From: Rhynchopus euleeides
Lineage: Eukaryota; Euglenozoa; Diplonemea; Diplonemida; Diplonemidae
Direction: 5' to 3'
Length of the DNA stretch: 64,000 nucleotides
Assembly: GCA_963210315.1 (NCBI GenBank)
Contig: OY723274.1
Coordinates: 2,046,001 to 2,110,000 of the forward strand
The first letter of the stretch is position 1. The number at the start of each line of letters is the position of its first letter. Below are positions 10,990-21,800 of the stretch, piece after piece. The notes under the pieces are model-generated. The model did not search any database. It saw only the letters and a program-made list of their open reading frames with translations, and was not told the DNA's origin. The position numbers and the translations under genes were made by a program.

Positions 10990-11290
10990 ACCTTGCCACA
11001 GGCTCAGCCTGTGTAGTACCCTCCTCACTGCAATATATGCCTGAGGAGGGGAAGAAGCAGAAGTGGTCTGAGGCGTGGGTCGTGGAGGACCTGGCGGGGG
11101 AAGGGTTGATGACGTTATACATTCGTGTTTTTGTGGGCGGTGCAGCGAAGTGCAGTGCACATTTCTTGGCGAGGGTGGTGTCAGGGTTTGCCCCGGCACC
11201 GCCAAGAAGGAGCAGGTGTACCATGCCTTCCTCAAAGAGCCCATTGGGCTCGGGTATCCGCCATCGCCCGAGCACCGCGTATACTACGTA
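10990..11290 (+). pseudogene. Frameshifted coding-like fragment in palindrome spacer
   Basis: From about 11038 one frame reads MPEEGKKQKWSEAWVVEDLA and onward with host-like composition. Near 11190-11210 the coding character switches to another frame (AKKEQVYHAFLKEPIGLGY and onward to 11290). Both parts have good codon bias, so this looks like one former exon with a single frameshift, or two exons with an unrecognised boundary. No family was recognised. It may be a captured host gene fragment. Confidence 0.35.
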
Positions 11291-11386
11291 TATGGTGCCC
11301 CTGACGACCCCATATTGCGTAGTTTGTGCGTAGTGAAAAGGGGGGGGGGGGTCTCATTTTTTGATTTACTCAGCCATTCTCTGTCT

Positions 11387-11590
11387 CTATGCCGGGACCC
11401 CAAACTCAAGGAGTTCTTGCTGTTCCGGGGTCAGTGAGGGTGCAGGCGCTTCAGGTGCTGCAGGTGCTGCAGGTTCTTCAGGTGCTGCAGCGCTGGCAGC
11501 CTTCGGTGCGGGTTTCGACGCAGTCTTTGCAGGTCTCTTTGGGGGTGCCCTTTGGCGCGGTGCCTGCTTCAGCTCGTCGGGTGGAAGCAT
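11387..11590 (-). CDS. Element-borne Pro/Ala-rich open frame, right arm
   Basis: Mirror copy of the frame at 10493-10705. It is three codons shorter because one GCA GCA CCT unit is missing, which shows that the two arms have drifted independently. Same start MLPPDELKQAP and same uncertain status. Confidence 0.3.
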   Translation of the reverse strand: MLPPDELKQAPRQRAPPKRPAKTASKPAPKAASAAAPEEPAAPAAPEAPAPSLTPEQQELLEFGVPA

Positions 11591-11673
11591 CAACGCATCA
11601 TTAAGCGGTGCCTGCTTCAGCTCCTCCGGGTGGAAGCGTCAACGCATCATTAAGGAAGAAGGAAGCACAGTTG

Positions 11674-12006
11674 CTACGCTTTTTTGCAGCTGCAGGAAAC
11701 GACACCATACCCAACAACAATCCCCAGACCGTCGAGGGAGAGTGGGCGCCTGGATCCCGTGACACAGATCTCTAGTGCCGTTGTGATCCCCTCGGATAAC
11801 GTCTCCTGGACGTTGTCAGCGGAGGTTGCCTGTGTGGCGGTGACCTCCGTATACCCCGCGGGATCCAGTGCCAGTAGCGCCTTCTTCAGCTTTTCGTCGA
11901 CCCCTCGGCCGACGCTCTCCTTGATGTCAAGGGCCACCTTCAGGGTGGCACCTCGCAGCGCCCTGAAGGCTGTGATCGTATCATCATTCACAATCTCGAG
12001 GGTGTT
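11674..12006 (-). CDS. Element-borne open frame, right arm
   Basis: Mirror copy of 10077-10409 with identical predicted protein. Keeping the frame identical in both arms means either recent duplication or arm-to-arm gene conversion. No ATG start; function unknown. Confidence 0.35.
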   Translation of the reverse strand, partial: NTLEIVNDDTITAFRALRGATLKVALDIKESVGRGVDEKLKKALLALDPAGYTEVTATQATSADNVQETLSEGITTALEICVTGSRRPLSLDGLGIVVGYGVVSCSCKKA

Positions 12007-12421
12007 CTACGCGGCTCCTGGAACTCACTTCCTTCTCAGGTGTTTCTGGGCATGGGGCAACCTTGCCCAGGTGTTTCTGGAGTCCCGCCCCACATGTCGT
12101 GCGTTCTTTCGTACGGTGTATAGTGAGTTCTGGCAATAATTTTTTGCTCGGTCAGCGCAGTGCCTCCAGTCCTGTCTCAGTAGCCACACAGAAAGGGGGA
12201 CCAAAAAAAACTGGGGGGGGACCAAAAAGCGAGACCCCCCCCCCCCCAGATTGCGTAGTTTGTGCGTAGTGAAAAGGGGTAAATCAGGGGCACCAGTATA
12301 TATACGTATTTTAGGGTATAATACGCGACGTATATATACGTATATATACTCGATACGTGGCGGGGGGTCAGGGTATATTACAACACTGCCCCCCCCACCC
12401 CCCTCTCCTGGGGCCAGGGCC

Positions 12422-12709
12422 ATGATGGCACAAATTGATGCCTTTCTCTCCTCGTACTCCGATGTCTATCGCATCAAGAGAAGCGTGTGTTCCACACTGC
12501 GGCAAGAAGGATTCACGTGTATGAATGGCATGCACCGCATGAACATTTCTGTCGTCGCGACGTGCTGGCCCTACATTGATCTGCCCAAGCAAAGCCCTCG
12601 CGTTGCCAATGTGCTGATGCTGATACAATACAGCGAAGCGGCCCCAGGGTGCCCGTTCGCCTGTTGGAAGTCTGCCACCGTGTGGCCAGGCAAACCCAGC
12701 AGGAGGTAA
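12422..12709 (+). CDS. Possible small gene (95 aa) of unknown function
   Basis: The open frame starts ATG ATG at 12422, a few bases after a pyrimidine-rich stretch ending in CCAG, the same layout as the established genes. The 95-residue product (MMAQIDAFLSSYSDVYRIKR at its start) has ordinary globular composition, several Cys and one internal SVVATCWPYIDLP segment. Third-position bias is weaker than in the long genes. The stop is inside GAGGTAACA, so a donor site could extend the protein into a further exon. No family recognised. Confidence 0.4.
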   Translation: MMAQIDAFLSSYSDVYRIKRSVCSTLRQEGFTCMNGMHRMNISVVATCWPYIDLPKQSPRVANVLMLIQYSEAAPGCPFACWKSATVWPGKPSRR

Positions 12710-13693
12710 CACAGAAGCCCCACTCGCCAGGCAGTGGAGAAGGACGACGTCCAAAATTTAAATCATTCAAAATCGTTCAAGGTGTAGTGCAGGTGTGTCT
12801 TCTGCCTCATGTACTGAGGTGTATGTGTTTGCGCAGTAGTGACAGAAACCGGGTGCACTGCACAATCCGGGTTCGGTTACTATTGGGCTCCATCAAACCT
12901 GGCGTCATAATCAAAAGGAAGAGTTGGAGGAATACCCCAATTCTGTCCGAATGAATCCACAGTGTCACCGAGGTGCCGTGTTTTCCCCCACGCCCTGTTT
13001 TTAGGCGGAAAAGGGGAAACACCGCAGCCACACAAAACCAGACGCGGATCTGCACACCAGCCCCTCCCCTTCTTAAGCTCGCTGGTTTTTGCAGTTCTGT
13101 CCGAACCTGGCGCACGGCTGCGCTGCAAGATGCCTATAAGCAAGATTCATCTCAAATCGCCGTAACGTATACAGTGCAGTGGGGTATCGGGGGTGTCGCC
13201 AGAGCTCCTCTGCAAAGGTGCAAAGGGGAAAGCGGCACGAACAGTTATGACGAATTCCTCCTCCCCCCCCCCCCCCCCCAATTCCCCCCCGACCTCCGGT
13301 TGGCACAATTCGGGAGGGATCCCGGACTGTTGCCAATAAAATGGACCTGCCATCCCGCCCCAGTAAGGGCGCAGTGCTCTCTGGAGATGATTTTTTTTGT
13401 TAGTTCGGCGTAGCCAACTGGGGAAACTTTCTGTGCCTTTAGCTGGATCGTGCGTCCCCACTCACACCACTTCATCAGACCGGGGAGTGGTGTACACAAA
13501 GAGTGGGGTCTGCGTTCCAACAAAACAACTTTCGGCAGTAATTGGTTTGTTGTCTCGTTTTGCTGTCACTTTACGATCCAGCGGGGGCACAGTTAGTTTT
13601 CTGGGAGGGGGGTGGGGTGGGTGGGGTGGGGTGGGGTTCGGTCATCATCTTGCTGGTGATGATGCGGATGTCAGCAAAAATGTAAAGGGGGGT
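12710..13693. other. Intergenic DNA containing repeat R1
   Basis: No supported gene. The stretch 13397-13590 belongs to the dispersed R1 family described separately. A G-rich run and TGTAAAGGGGGGT precede the next element; the last eight bases (13686-13693) are its target duplication. Confidence 0.6.
13397..13590 (+). repeat. Dispersed repeat R1, copy B
   Basis: Contains in order GTTAGTTCGGC, TTTCTGTGCC, CACTTCATCAGACC, GCGTTCCAACA and TGTCACTTTACGATCCAGCG. The same order with substitutions occurs at 23030-23365, and parts of it at 7478-7570, 29975-30120 and in the intron 42576-42748. Confidence 0.7.
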
Positions 13694-14232
13694 CACAGCT
13701 ATTGTTTACCTGGCTTCATGTAAATAGTAGATGTGCATGTAAATAATAGCTGTGAATAATATTCACTGTAAACAATACGTGTAAATGATTTTACACGCAC
13801 GTACTGTTTACATAGTTCAGCATTTTTTTTCGAAACCTGTGCGGAATCGCGATTTTCCACTTCCATTGTCCTTTTCGGACTCCGTGCGGATCGTAGTGGG
13901 GTCATTTTGGTGGTATCGGTGCCAAGATTCATCCATGAAATGTTGGTCTGATTCAGTGACTGGGAGGCAGCTAGCCCACCACACCACCCACCCAGGCGGG
14001 ACCCCCTCACCGGGCTTTCCAAACCCGGTTCTTTTGAACGTTTGGAACCTGCGCGGATCCTGGTGGGGTCACTTTGGTGACAGAGGCACCAAGTCTCACT
14101 CCTCAGAGCACCTTGGAAATATTTTTGAACCCCCCGAAAAATAAAATAATTGCACGTAAATAATAATCGGATGTAAACAATACATGTAAATAATTTTATG
14201 TAAACAATACCTGTAGGTAAACAATAGTCGTG
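13694..14232. mobile_element. hAT-like non-autonomous element with 8-bp target duplication
   Basis: The ends are CACAGCTATTGTTTACCT (from 13694) and the inverted AGGTAAACAATAGTCGTG (to 14232), with two mismatches. They are flanked by AGGGGGGT on both sides (13686-13693 and 14233-14240), an 8-bp direct duplication. Subterminal DNA is full of TAAACAATA and TAAATAATA words in both orientations. The core (13881-14079) matches 60857-61079, inside a different element. No transposase. The 8-bp duplication fits the hAT superfamily. Confidence 0.75.
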
Positions 14233-14240
14233 AGGGGGGT

Positions 14241-14837
14241 TTAAGAGGAAACATGTTTTACGTTGCGCCACCCCCGAGTTGGCGCAAAAAGAAAAAGTAA
14301 ACGGTGTAAAGGGGGGGGGGTGGTTGAAAAGACACACCGCGAGCAGTAGAAAGATGGGGGGGGGGGTATGTGTGTCGCGTCTGGGTCCCCTTCGGGCAGC
14401 AGTGTGCACGCCACTACCTGGTTGGCTTGGATGCAGTTGATCCAAAAAGAGAATCAAACAAAAAGGCTTACGCTGCGACGCCCCCGCCGCCCTCACCCTG
14501 CACCCCCCTACCCCCCAGACCCTCACGGCACCAACCTTCATGTGTGAGTAAAAAACAGTGGAGGCAACACTAGAGCTCGCTCGGTGCGTCCTACACGAAA
14601 CTATAAAGATTAGCGTGTGAGTATCACAATCAGTGGATATATCACCTGAGAGAGTCTGCTCGGGGTGATCTATCGCGAATACTCAATGAACCCAACCCCC
14701 ACCCCTACAGCAGTTTGAATAGGGTCGAGAACAGCATTTGTCTTTGAACATACCTGCCACCCCCACCCACCCACCCCCACCCCGCGGGATCCTCAGAGGG
14801 CATCTGATACAGCCTCAACACACAAGAAGCCTTCAAG
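14241..14837. other. Intergenic DNA upstream of the SNARE gene
   Basis: G and C homopolymers and no coding sequence. A C-rich stretch ends in CCTCAG with AG at 14795-14796, about 42 nt before the ATG at 14838, a good candidate leader acceptor. Confidence 0.5.
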
Positions 14838-15749
14838 ATGGTGTCCGGGAGAGTGCGGAAGCAGATGGTGTTTGTCAGCGCGTGCCGGCGCCGCCTGACG
14901 CGAGTTCTGAAGGAGAGCGGCGACAAGGTTGAGGAGGGCGGGCGGCGCCAGAGCAGCTTCGAGGACCTGGTGGAGCAGCTGCGCGACTCGATGGAGACGA
15001 TAAAGAAGCTGAAGGCGGAGTGCGACAAGGTGAAGAAGAAGGCGGACGGCAAGGCGGCGCAGAAGCGGCACGAGTTCAACGGCGAGGTCCACCACGCCAA
15101 GGGGCTGCTGAAGCGCATGGAGGAGATCATGCGCCCCCTGCAGAAGAATCTCGACAAGCGGGAGAAGAAGGGAAAGACGGACGGGAAATACACGGCGCTG
15201 AGACGAGACGTCAACATGAAGGAGGAGCTCATATCTGCGATGCGCACCGAGATTGAGAAGCTTGAATGGCAGCCGGAGTATGAAATGGACTCAAAGGATC
15301 AGGCGAATATGGACGAGGCCAACAAGATGCTGCGTGCCGCCCGTGCGGCACGCCGGAGTGGGCTCATGCAAGGTGCGTTGACATCCGATGACGCCCCTCC
15401 GGCTGGCGGCGAGCCTGATGAAGACGACCCTGAGTTTGACGCGAAACAGCGCGAGATTGCTCAGAACAGGAAAGACCAGGAGGTGATTCTTGGCCGTATA
15501 TTGCACTCGCTCGGCACTCTGAAGCAGCAGGCCCACACTATCGGCGACAGCATCGACCAGTCGAACAAGCACCTTGAGGACATGGAGGACGACGCGGACA
15601 ACGCCACCACCGCCCTCAAGCGGCTCAACCGCGCAACCCTCCGTGCGTACGAAGAGGTGTCGAACCAGTCCTACTTCACCAACATCGCGTGCTTCCTTCT
15701 CCTCATCGCTCTCTGCGGCATTGCTGTGTACTACCTCGACCTGATCTGA
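14838..15749 (+). CDS. Qc-SNARE, SYP7-like syntaxin
   Basis: A 303-residue tail-anchored membrane-fusion protein. Residues 1-140 are highly charged and predicted helical. The SNARE helix runs from about 214 to 267, with GDSIDQSNKHLEDMEDD placing the zero-layer glutamine at Gln241. A single C-terminal hydrophobic helix (about 279-300) ends in YYLDLI. The long charged N-terminal region, the Q layer, and the short linker to a C-terminal anchor match the Qc-SNARE class and most closely the SYP7 type known from plants and several protists. It would pair with Qa, Qb and R SNAREs in secretory or plasma-membrane fusion; which compartment cannot be told. The single exon, ATG after an AG acceptor and strong codon bias support the model. 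Confidence 0.88.
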   Translation: MVSGRVRKQMVFVSACRRRLTRVLKESGDKVEEGGRRQSSFEDLVEQLRDSMETIKKLKAECDKVKKKADGKAAQKRHEFNGEVHHAKGLLKRMEEIMRPLQKNLDKREKKGKTDGKYTALRRDVNMKEELISAMRTEIEKLEWQPEYEMDSKDQANMDEANKMLRAARAARRSGLMQGALTSDDAPPAGGEPDEDDPEFDAKQREIAQNRKDQEVILGRILHSLGTLKQQAHTIGDSIDQSNKHLEDMEDDADNATTALKRLNRATLRAYEEVSNQSYFTNIACFLLLIALCGIAVYYLDLI

Positions 15750-18700
15750 GAGCAATCACAATGGGATACGGGTGCTGTGCGGCGAAGCAGGTGTGAGTGT
15801 GGTGGCAGTGTGGTGGACATGTGGACAGGGCTCGGCCTCTCCAAAGCGAGCACCCCCCCCTCCCCCTCCCCCCGGTGTGGCTTCTCTGGGTTCTCCGGGG
15901 GCGGAGTGGGGGATGGGGCGGGTTGAGTTCCTTCTTTTTTCCCACACAACAACAAGGTCCCCCGCGTCTGCGTGGCGCCTTCCGCACTCCGCACCCCCTC
16001 TCCACAACCTCCCCCGACGCCCCCACCGCGCCGCCCTTGATGCGCAGGTTCGTCGTTTTGTCTAAATACACACCGCCCCACCCTCCCCCACCCCACCCCA
16101 CCCCCCGCGCTCGCCAGGGGGGGGTGGGTTGATGCTTCCTGGCGCGATAATTCCAGGTTCTAACTTCTTCCCCCCGCCCCCCCCTCCCTCCGCCGCTGGT
16201 GGTGTTGCGGTTTCTGTTCCGCCCTATCCGTTCTGTTCCGGTGAGTGAGTCTGATATTCCTTCTTTGTCCTGGCCCTAGCCTGTCAACCGCGCGGCCCTT
16301 CCCTCTCCCCCCCCCCCCCCTCCCCTTCCGCACATTTTGTGATGCAGAGACACACACATGTCCCCCTCATGGCATACCCCCCCACACCGTGGGGCAGCCG
16401 ATTCTACCTTAAGAATTCGACCGTTTACCCCCTACACCCCCAGGTCTCTTGTGGTCGGGAGGTGTTTTTTTTCGCGAAGTATGGTGGCGGTTGGGATCAC
16501 CGCCGCCATCACTGTTGCCCTGCCCTGCCCCCGGGGCTGGCACAATGGTTGCAGCAGGCCTGGCACAGAGCCCACACGGCATGAGATGGCATGTTGTGTG
16601 GGTTCTGGTGCTCCTGCCCTTCCTCCCCTGCGGGAGTGTGTCTTTTTTGTTTCATTTTCTTTGGCGCAATGATCACAAGGGGCAAATCCGAGTGTTCGTT
16701 TTGATCGATATATATCGAAGGAATCAGCACACACACGATGCGGTGGTCCTCTCCCGGACTGCATCCCGGCTAGCCAGATGAAGTCCTGTCGGGCTAGTCG
16801 GAACGACCCGACCGACTAGTCCCCGGCGGCTGACTCGTCGGATCCGGCGAGCAGGGGTTCTCCTGTTAGCGTGTCGTGAGGTGAGGTGCTGCCTGAGGGG
16901 TGCTATTGTCGCTCTGTCGTTCATGCAGAAACGCGATCGCCCCACACCCCCTCCCCCGAAACGGACAAAAATTGGGTGTGCACACTGCACTATCTGAACC
17001 TGAGAGATGCCGAATTAGAAGCTCCATGGGGGGTGCCTTGCTTGTGTGCGTCTCCTCACGGATCCCCCACGTGTGCTCAAGGGTGGTTCGTCGCTGGGTT
17101 TTATTCCGTTGCTGGACAGGGCGGTGTTCATATCCCAGCCGGGAAGGCGTGTTTAGGTTCTGGCCCCCCTGTATTTTTCGTAGACCACATCCTGTGCGCA
17201 CCCACACTCACGTTCTGGCCACCTTTTTCCGAGTGTGGGGCCGTGCAAACCTGCTCATCCGCGCTGCTCCGGATCGGAAAGAGTGTGGGTGACTCGTCTT
17301 GCATCCCCCCCAAGCCCTCACCGTACGCTGGAGTGGCACTGAAGGGTTTTTCGAACAAAGAAGGTATCGTCAATTGCATGGATGTGCTAAGTTCCCGGAT
17401 TCTGCCCACACGAGGGTGGCAAGATGCCCCTTCTCTTGTGATTCACCTGGCTGCATTTGTTTTCACGCACACGATGTCCAGGTGGAAGGTGTCATCCAGT
17501 TGGACTAACCGTGCTGCACACCTCCCCCACACCCTTTACCAGGCAACATGCGTTGTTTGTGGCGTGGAAGCGTGTCAAACACACAACAGAGTGGGATCAC
17601 ATTTGAGTTAGAAAGAGCAGGAAAAATTGAGTGGCACTGGGGGTATGGAAATTTAGTCAATTGAGTCCTGCAATATGGTGCCGGATTGGCCCTGATCGCT
17701 CAGGGGGTGGAGGGGGGTGCTAAAAATGATGCGAACACATTCCAAGCTTTCGGCGTCCCCTCTGCTGGAGTCACTATTACGCTCCGTCTCACCCGTCTTC
17801 ACACAGGGTGAGGCGCTGTGTGCATGGAACAAAAATGAAGCAGCCAAACTTTGCTCCACACCCACACCAAAGCAGCAGACTCGAGGGTGGTGGAAGCGTC
17901 GACGCATCAAAAAAGGAAGAAGGAATCGGTTGCTACGCTTTTGTCAGGGCGCGTGCGCTTTTCTGCACTTCTGTTCTGCGTGGGCGAATGAAAGCCCCGG
18001 CCACCACAAGTGTCATCTGCTGTAGTGCCAGCATACCCTTAGTGCCCCACAACCACCTTTTCTGTTTTGGCCGAAGCAGCGCAAATAGACTTTATAAAGA
18101 AACGTGTGGCATGGCAGCACCCCGCCCCACCCCTCCCACGAGACCCGCCCCCGCACTGCCACACGGCGAGGCCCAGCATCCGATGTCGGACCCAAAGCTG
18201 GACCTTTTGTTGCCAACACCCCACACCCAAAACTCAGGAGATGTGTGTGTCGGGGTTCCCATATTTTGGGTATGGGGGTCCCGAATTTTTGTGACGAGCG
18301 CACCGTGAACAACGTGTTTTTCCAACTAAAAAGACTCATGGCATCGTTCGGTATCTGCACACATGCACCAGCGGGCACCGTTCGTACAAACAAGAACACA
18401 ACTCGAGGTCTTTTAAAAAACGGCTATTTCTGTAAGGGGGTCTTCGCTGGCCGTTAACCTTCGTCAATCTCCGTCAGTTTTCAGCTAATTTAAGCCTGAG
18501 TAGTTGAAACCAGACGGGGTCTCCCCCTGCGACTTCCACTGCTCGATACCTGCCTCGCATCGCGGACACGATGCGTTCGTCAGTGCGTTCGGGCTGCCTT
18601 CCGAGTAGTCAGCGACAAGTTGAAAGTCGACTAGAAACCCGGCTAGTGGGCTGACGAGTCGAAACTGACAGTCGAGAACCCCCGACTCGTCGACCCACTA

Positions 18701-18897
18701 GTCGGGTCTAACTCGTCGGAAGGCACCTCGACGCCGACCACCGCGTCGTGTAGAAATCTGATCCACCCCACCACCACCCTCCCACATGCCTTCTCAGTCC
18801 AACGGCACGACACCCCACCTCCCCCAGGCCACACACCCCTCCCCCCCTACACTACGGGTTGTGGCCACCGGTGCTCGCTTTGGCTGTGCCACCGCAG
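15750..18897. other. 3.1-kb intergenic region
   Basis: No supported gene; a 241-codon frame at 16886-17611 lacks codon bias. The block 17890-17945 (GGTGGAAGCGTCGACGCATC followed by GGTTGCTACGCTTTT) repeats a piece present in both arms of the 2.5-kb palindrome. Around 16770-16860 and 18600-18720 there are clustered CTAGTCGG/CCGACTAG-type inverted words. The region ends in CACCGCAG with the AG touching the next ATG (18898). Confidence 0.6.
17890..17945 (+). repeat. Dispersed short repeat R2
   Basis: Contains GGTGGAAGCGTCGACGCATC, AAGGAAGAAGGAA and GTTGCTACGCTTTT. The same three words in the same order occur in the right arm of the palindrome (about 11628-11690) and inverted in the left arm. 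Shorter relatives occur at 28690, 43818 and, inverted, 36843. Confidence 0.6.
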
Positions 18898-21800
18898 ATG
18901 CGCGAGGCGGTGTCTGGGACACCGTCGCCCAGCCGGCTCCACGATGTGGACATGGAGGACGTGCGGTGCGTGCGGGAGCTGCGCGTGCAGTGGACGCAGC
19001 ACAAGGAGAAGCTGCGCGGCATGGTCGAGCTGGTCGACTCCGCGGTGACGGCATCATGCAACGAGCCCATCGCCGTGCCCGCCGATTCGCCTGTCTTCGA
19101 CGACGTCTTCGCGTCGAGCCCCCGCCTCGCCAGCCCCCACGCCCTGACGGCAGCTGCCCCGGTTGCCAGCGGCAGTGCCGCACGCCCCACCTCCACCTCC
19201 GCTGCCTCCCCACGCGTGTCCATCCCCTCCCCGGTGCGCCTCTCAGTCACCCCCAGGCAGCGCCCCACCGAGCCGCACCAGCTGCGCGCACCGCACGCCT
19301 CAGCGGGCCCCGCGGAGACATGCTTCGACAGCCCCGACACCACACTCGAGGTGGCCCTGCCGCTGCAGCAGGGGCTGCAGCGGACGGACGCCTCCACCAC
19401 ACCCGCCTTCACACCCCGCAGGCAGAGCGCGTCACCCGACAGGGTCCGCATGGCGGAGCTGATGGCACACTCGGGGTACTGGGAACGACACGCCAGCCCA
19501 TACCTCACACCGCGCAGCAGGGGGCAGCAGCAGCAGCAGCAGCACCACCACCACCGCCACACCACGCCACGCCACACCCCAGGCAGGCAGCGCCAGGCAA
19601 CCCCAGACCAGGCCCAGCGGAGATGGGGGGCAAGCCCCACACGCCACCACCACCACCCCCACCCGGAGCCGCAGCAGCAGCCCACGCCGGAGCGTGTCGC
19701 CGAGGAGAGGCAGCGGTATCACAACGGGCACAGCGCTGTGCTGAGCCTGGCAATCAAACACGCGCAGAAGGCTTTCTACAAGCGGGGCGGCACCGCCCCC
19801 ACCCCGCAGAGGGCGCTGCCTGACGCTGAGGGGGGCAGCCCGACGGGGCAGGGTGGTGTAGTGGAGCAGGACGAGCTTCGTGATGGAGGCGGTGGCGCCA
19901 GCGGGTCACCGTCGTCGCTGGGGACGCCGCCGTCGCCTGGCGGGTCCCCGCGGAGCGAGGGGAGCAGCGGCAGGCGGGGCGCCACGCCGCAGGCGCAGCA
20001 GCGCAGGCGCTCCGAGAGGGGCGGGGGGGGGAGCAGGCGTGAGGGGCAGGGCACCCTGGGGGGGTCCAGCGTGGGGGAGCCCCGCCCGCCATTTGCGACG
20101 TATGGCACGCCCGGGCAGGCAGGGCGGCAGCGGAAGGCGTATGCGCTGCCGCAGAGCGCGCTGCCGTCGCCGGCGAAGGCGCGGAAGCTGCCGCGGAAGC
20201 TGTCCCCGAAGGGGGAGCGGGGGGCGTCGCTTGGCAGTGATGTGGCGGGTGCGGCGGCCGTGCCGCTGTATCCGGAGTTGCACCCGGTGGGGCGGGATGA
20301 AGGGGAGCTGGCAGGGGCGGATGATACGATCGGGGATAGCAATTCTGACGCGTCGTTTGTTCCGCAGACGCCGCCGGATGATGCGGATGCGATGGGGGGC
20401 GCTGAGTTGCCGTGCGTTGAGGGCGGTGAGGTATGGATGGGGGTGGTTTTGGGTGGCGACAGCAAACAACACAGCATGACAAAATCCGCCATTTGTTTTT
20501 GCCTCTGGATGTTCGCGAGAGGGGCAGCGCGATCAATCACTGCCCCCGACTCGTTGTGCTTCGCTCCACACAGCATGCTCCAACACACCCCAACACCGCC
20601 TCCCCCTCTCTCCCCCCCACAGCCCTCCACACCGCCTGCGGAACCCGCATCGCCTGCCGAGCTGCGGAGCATGTCACGGGACAGGACGAGCAGCGGGCGC
20701 GGCACCTCCTCCGTCACACCGCAGGCCGCCGCCACCGCCACTGCCGCGCCGAACTCCGAACCGGCACGCCCAGCAGCACCTGGGCCACCCTCGCCCACAC
20801 CCTCCACACCCACACCCAGGGCGGGCAGCGCGCAGGCGGGGGGCGGCGGAGGTGGTGCAACGCCACCCGGCGGTGTGGAGACGGCTGCCCCGCGGGATAC
20901 CTTTGCCAACATCCTGATTGACATCCAGCGATGCGAGAGCGTGCAGAAGTCCACCGCAGACCTGGTGCCGCACGCGTCACCCGGCGCACCGAAGCACAGG
21001 CTCTCCCTTGCCGACACGCCCATCCGGTGGACAGGGCCAGGCGGCGACGCGGCCTTCCGCCACGGCTCCCCCAGCCCCTCGATGGACGAGGCGATGGGGA
21101 AGACGATCCCGATGGGCCCTGACGAGGCAGGCCCGCCCACAGCCGCTGGGACTGTGTCGAGCGCCCCCTCTGCGCGGACACCCTCAGCGTCCAACGGGCG
21201 GGGAGCGGCTGTGCCACCAGGGGTGCACGCAGCAGTGCCGCATGGGGCGGCGGGGCATCCCGGGCATACGAAGGCGCAGCCTGTGGGGTCCGGCTTCGGC
21301 GTGCTGCCCGACCCCCAGCAGGAGGCGATGCGCACAGCGGCGAGCACCCTCGCGAAGCGTGTCGGCGTGGGGCGGGGGCGGGGCAGGGGTGTGCCCGGTG
21401 CAGCCCCAGGGGTGCAGGCGGCGGGCGCGCACCGCCACCCCGTTCCTCAGGTGTGCCTGGGTGCCGGTCGGGATGTTGTGTGGAGCCTTTTGGGGAGGGG
21501 CGGGGGTCGTGTTTTTTTTCTCCCGCAAAAAAAATATATATCGCAACCGAAAAAGGGTTTCAGCTCCCCAGCACATCACCCCCACACCCACACCCACACC
21601 CACACACACACCCGCAGGCACATGCCAGGCCAGCAGCCCCTGAGGCTTCCCCGAGGCGCGATGGGCATATCGGGTCACTCAAGCCCTCCGTCGCCATCAC
21701 TGTCGTGAAGCCGGAGCAGCGGTCGCCCCGCAGGGGCGCTGTCGTGCCAGAGGAAGAAGGGGACGACGACGAGGGCACGGACCCCGATATTTACGAGGGG

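Larger units (their letters stand above)
9789..12294. mobile_element. 2.5-kb near-perfect palindrome: two inverted 1-kb units
   Basis: A unit of about 1010 bp (9789-10800) recurs in reverse complement at about 11292-12294, almost without difference. Each unit starts GGTGCCCCTGA and ends TCAGGGGCACC, and carries CACTACGCACAAACTACGCA near both ends in the same orientation. Between the arms lies about 490 bp of unrelated DNA containing a small inverted-repeat element and a frameshifted coding-like fragment. The arms differ in a 9-bp GCA/CCT repeat unit and in short homopolymer lengths. Each arm carries two coding-like open frames. Such a structure can arise by head-to-head insertion or by inverted duplication. 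An assembly artefact is unlikely because the spacer is unique and the arms differ. Confidence 0.85.

Noticed and set aside
13699..14541. 280-codon minus-strand open frame
   Set aside because: It runs through the whole inverted-repeat element and its flank; its sequence is simply the translation of repeat DNA also found near 61000.
16886..17611. 241-codon + strand open frame between the SNARE and CaaX genes
   Set aside because: Mixed third bases, odd composition (Cys/His/Pro-rich) and no AG-start context; a chance frame in GC-rich DNA.
18849..19685. Long open frames antisense to the CaaX scaffold gene, and similar antisense frames opposite RFC1, the LRR gene and the 8-TM gene
   Set aside because: They are shadows produced by strong G/C third-position bias on the sense strand.
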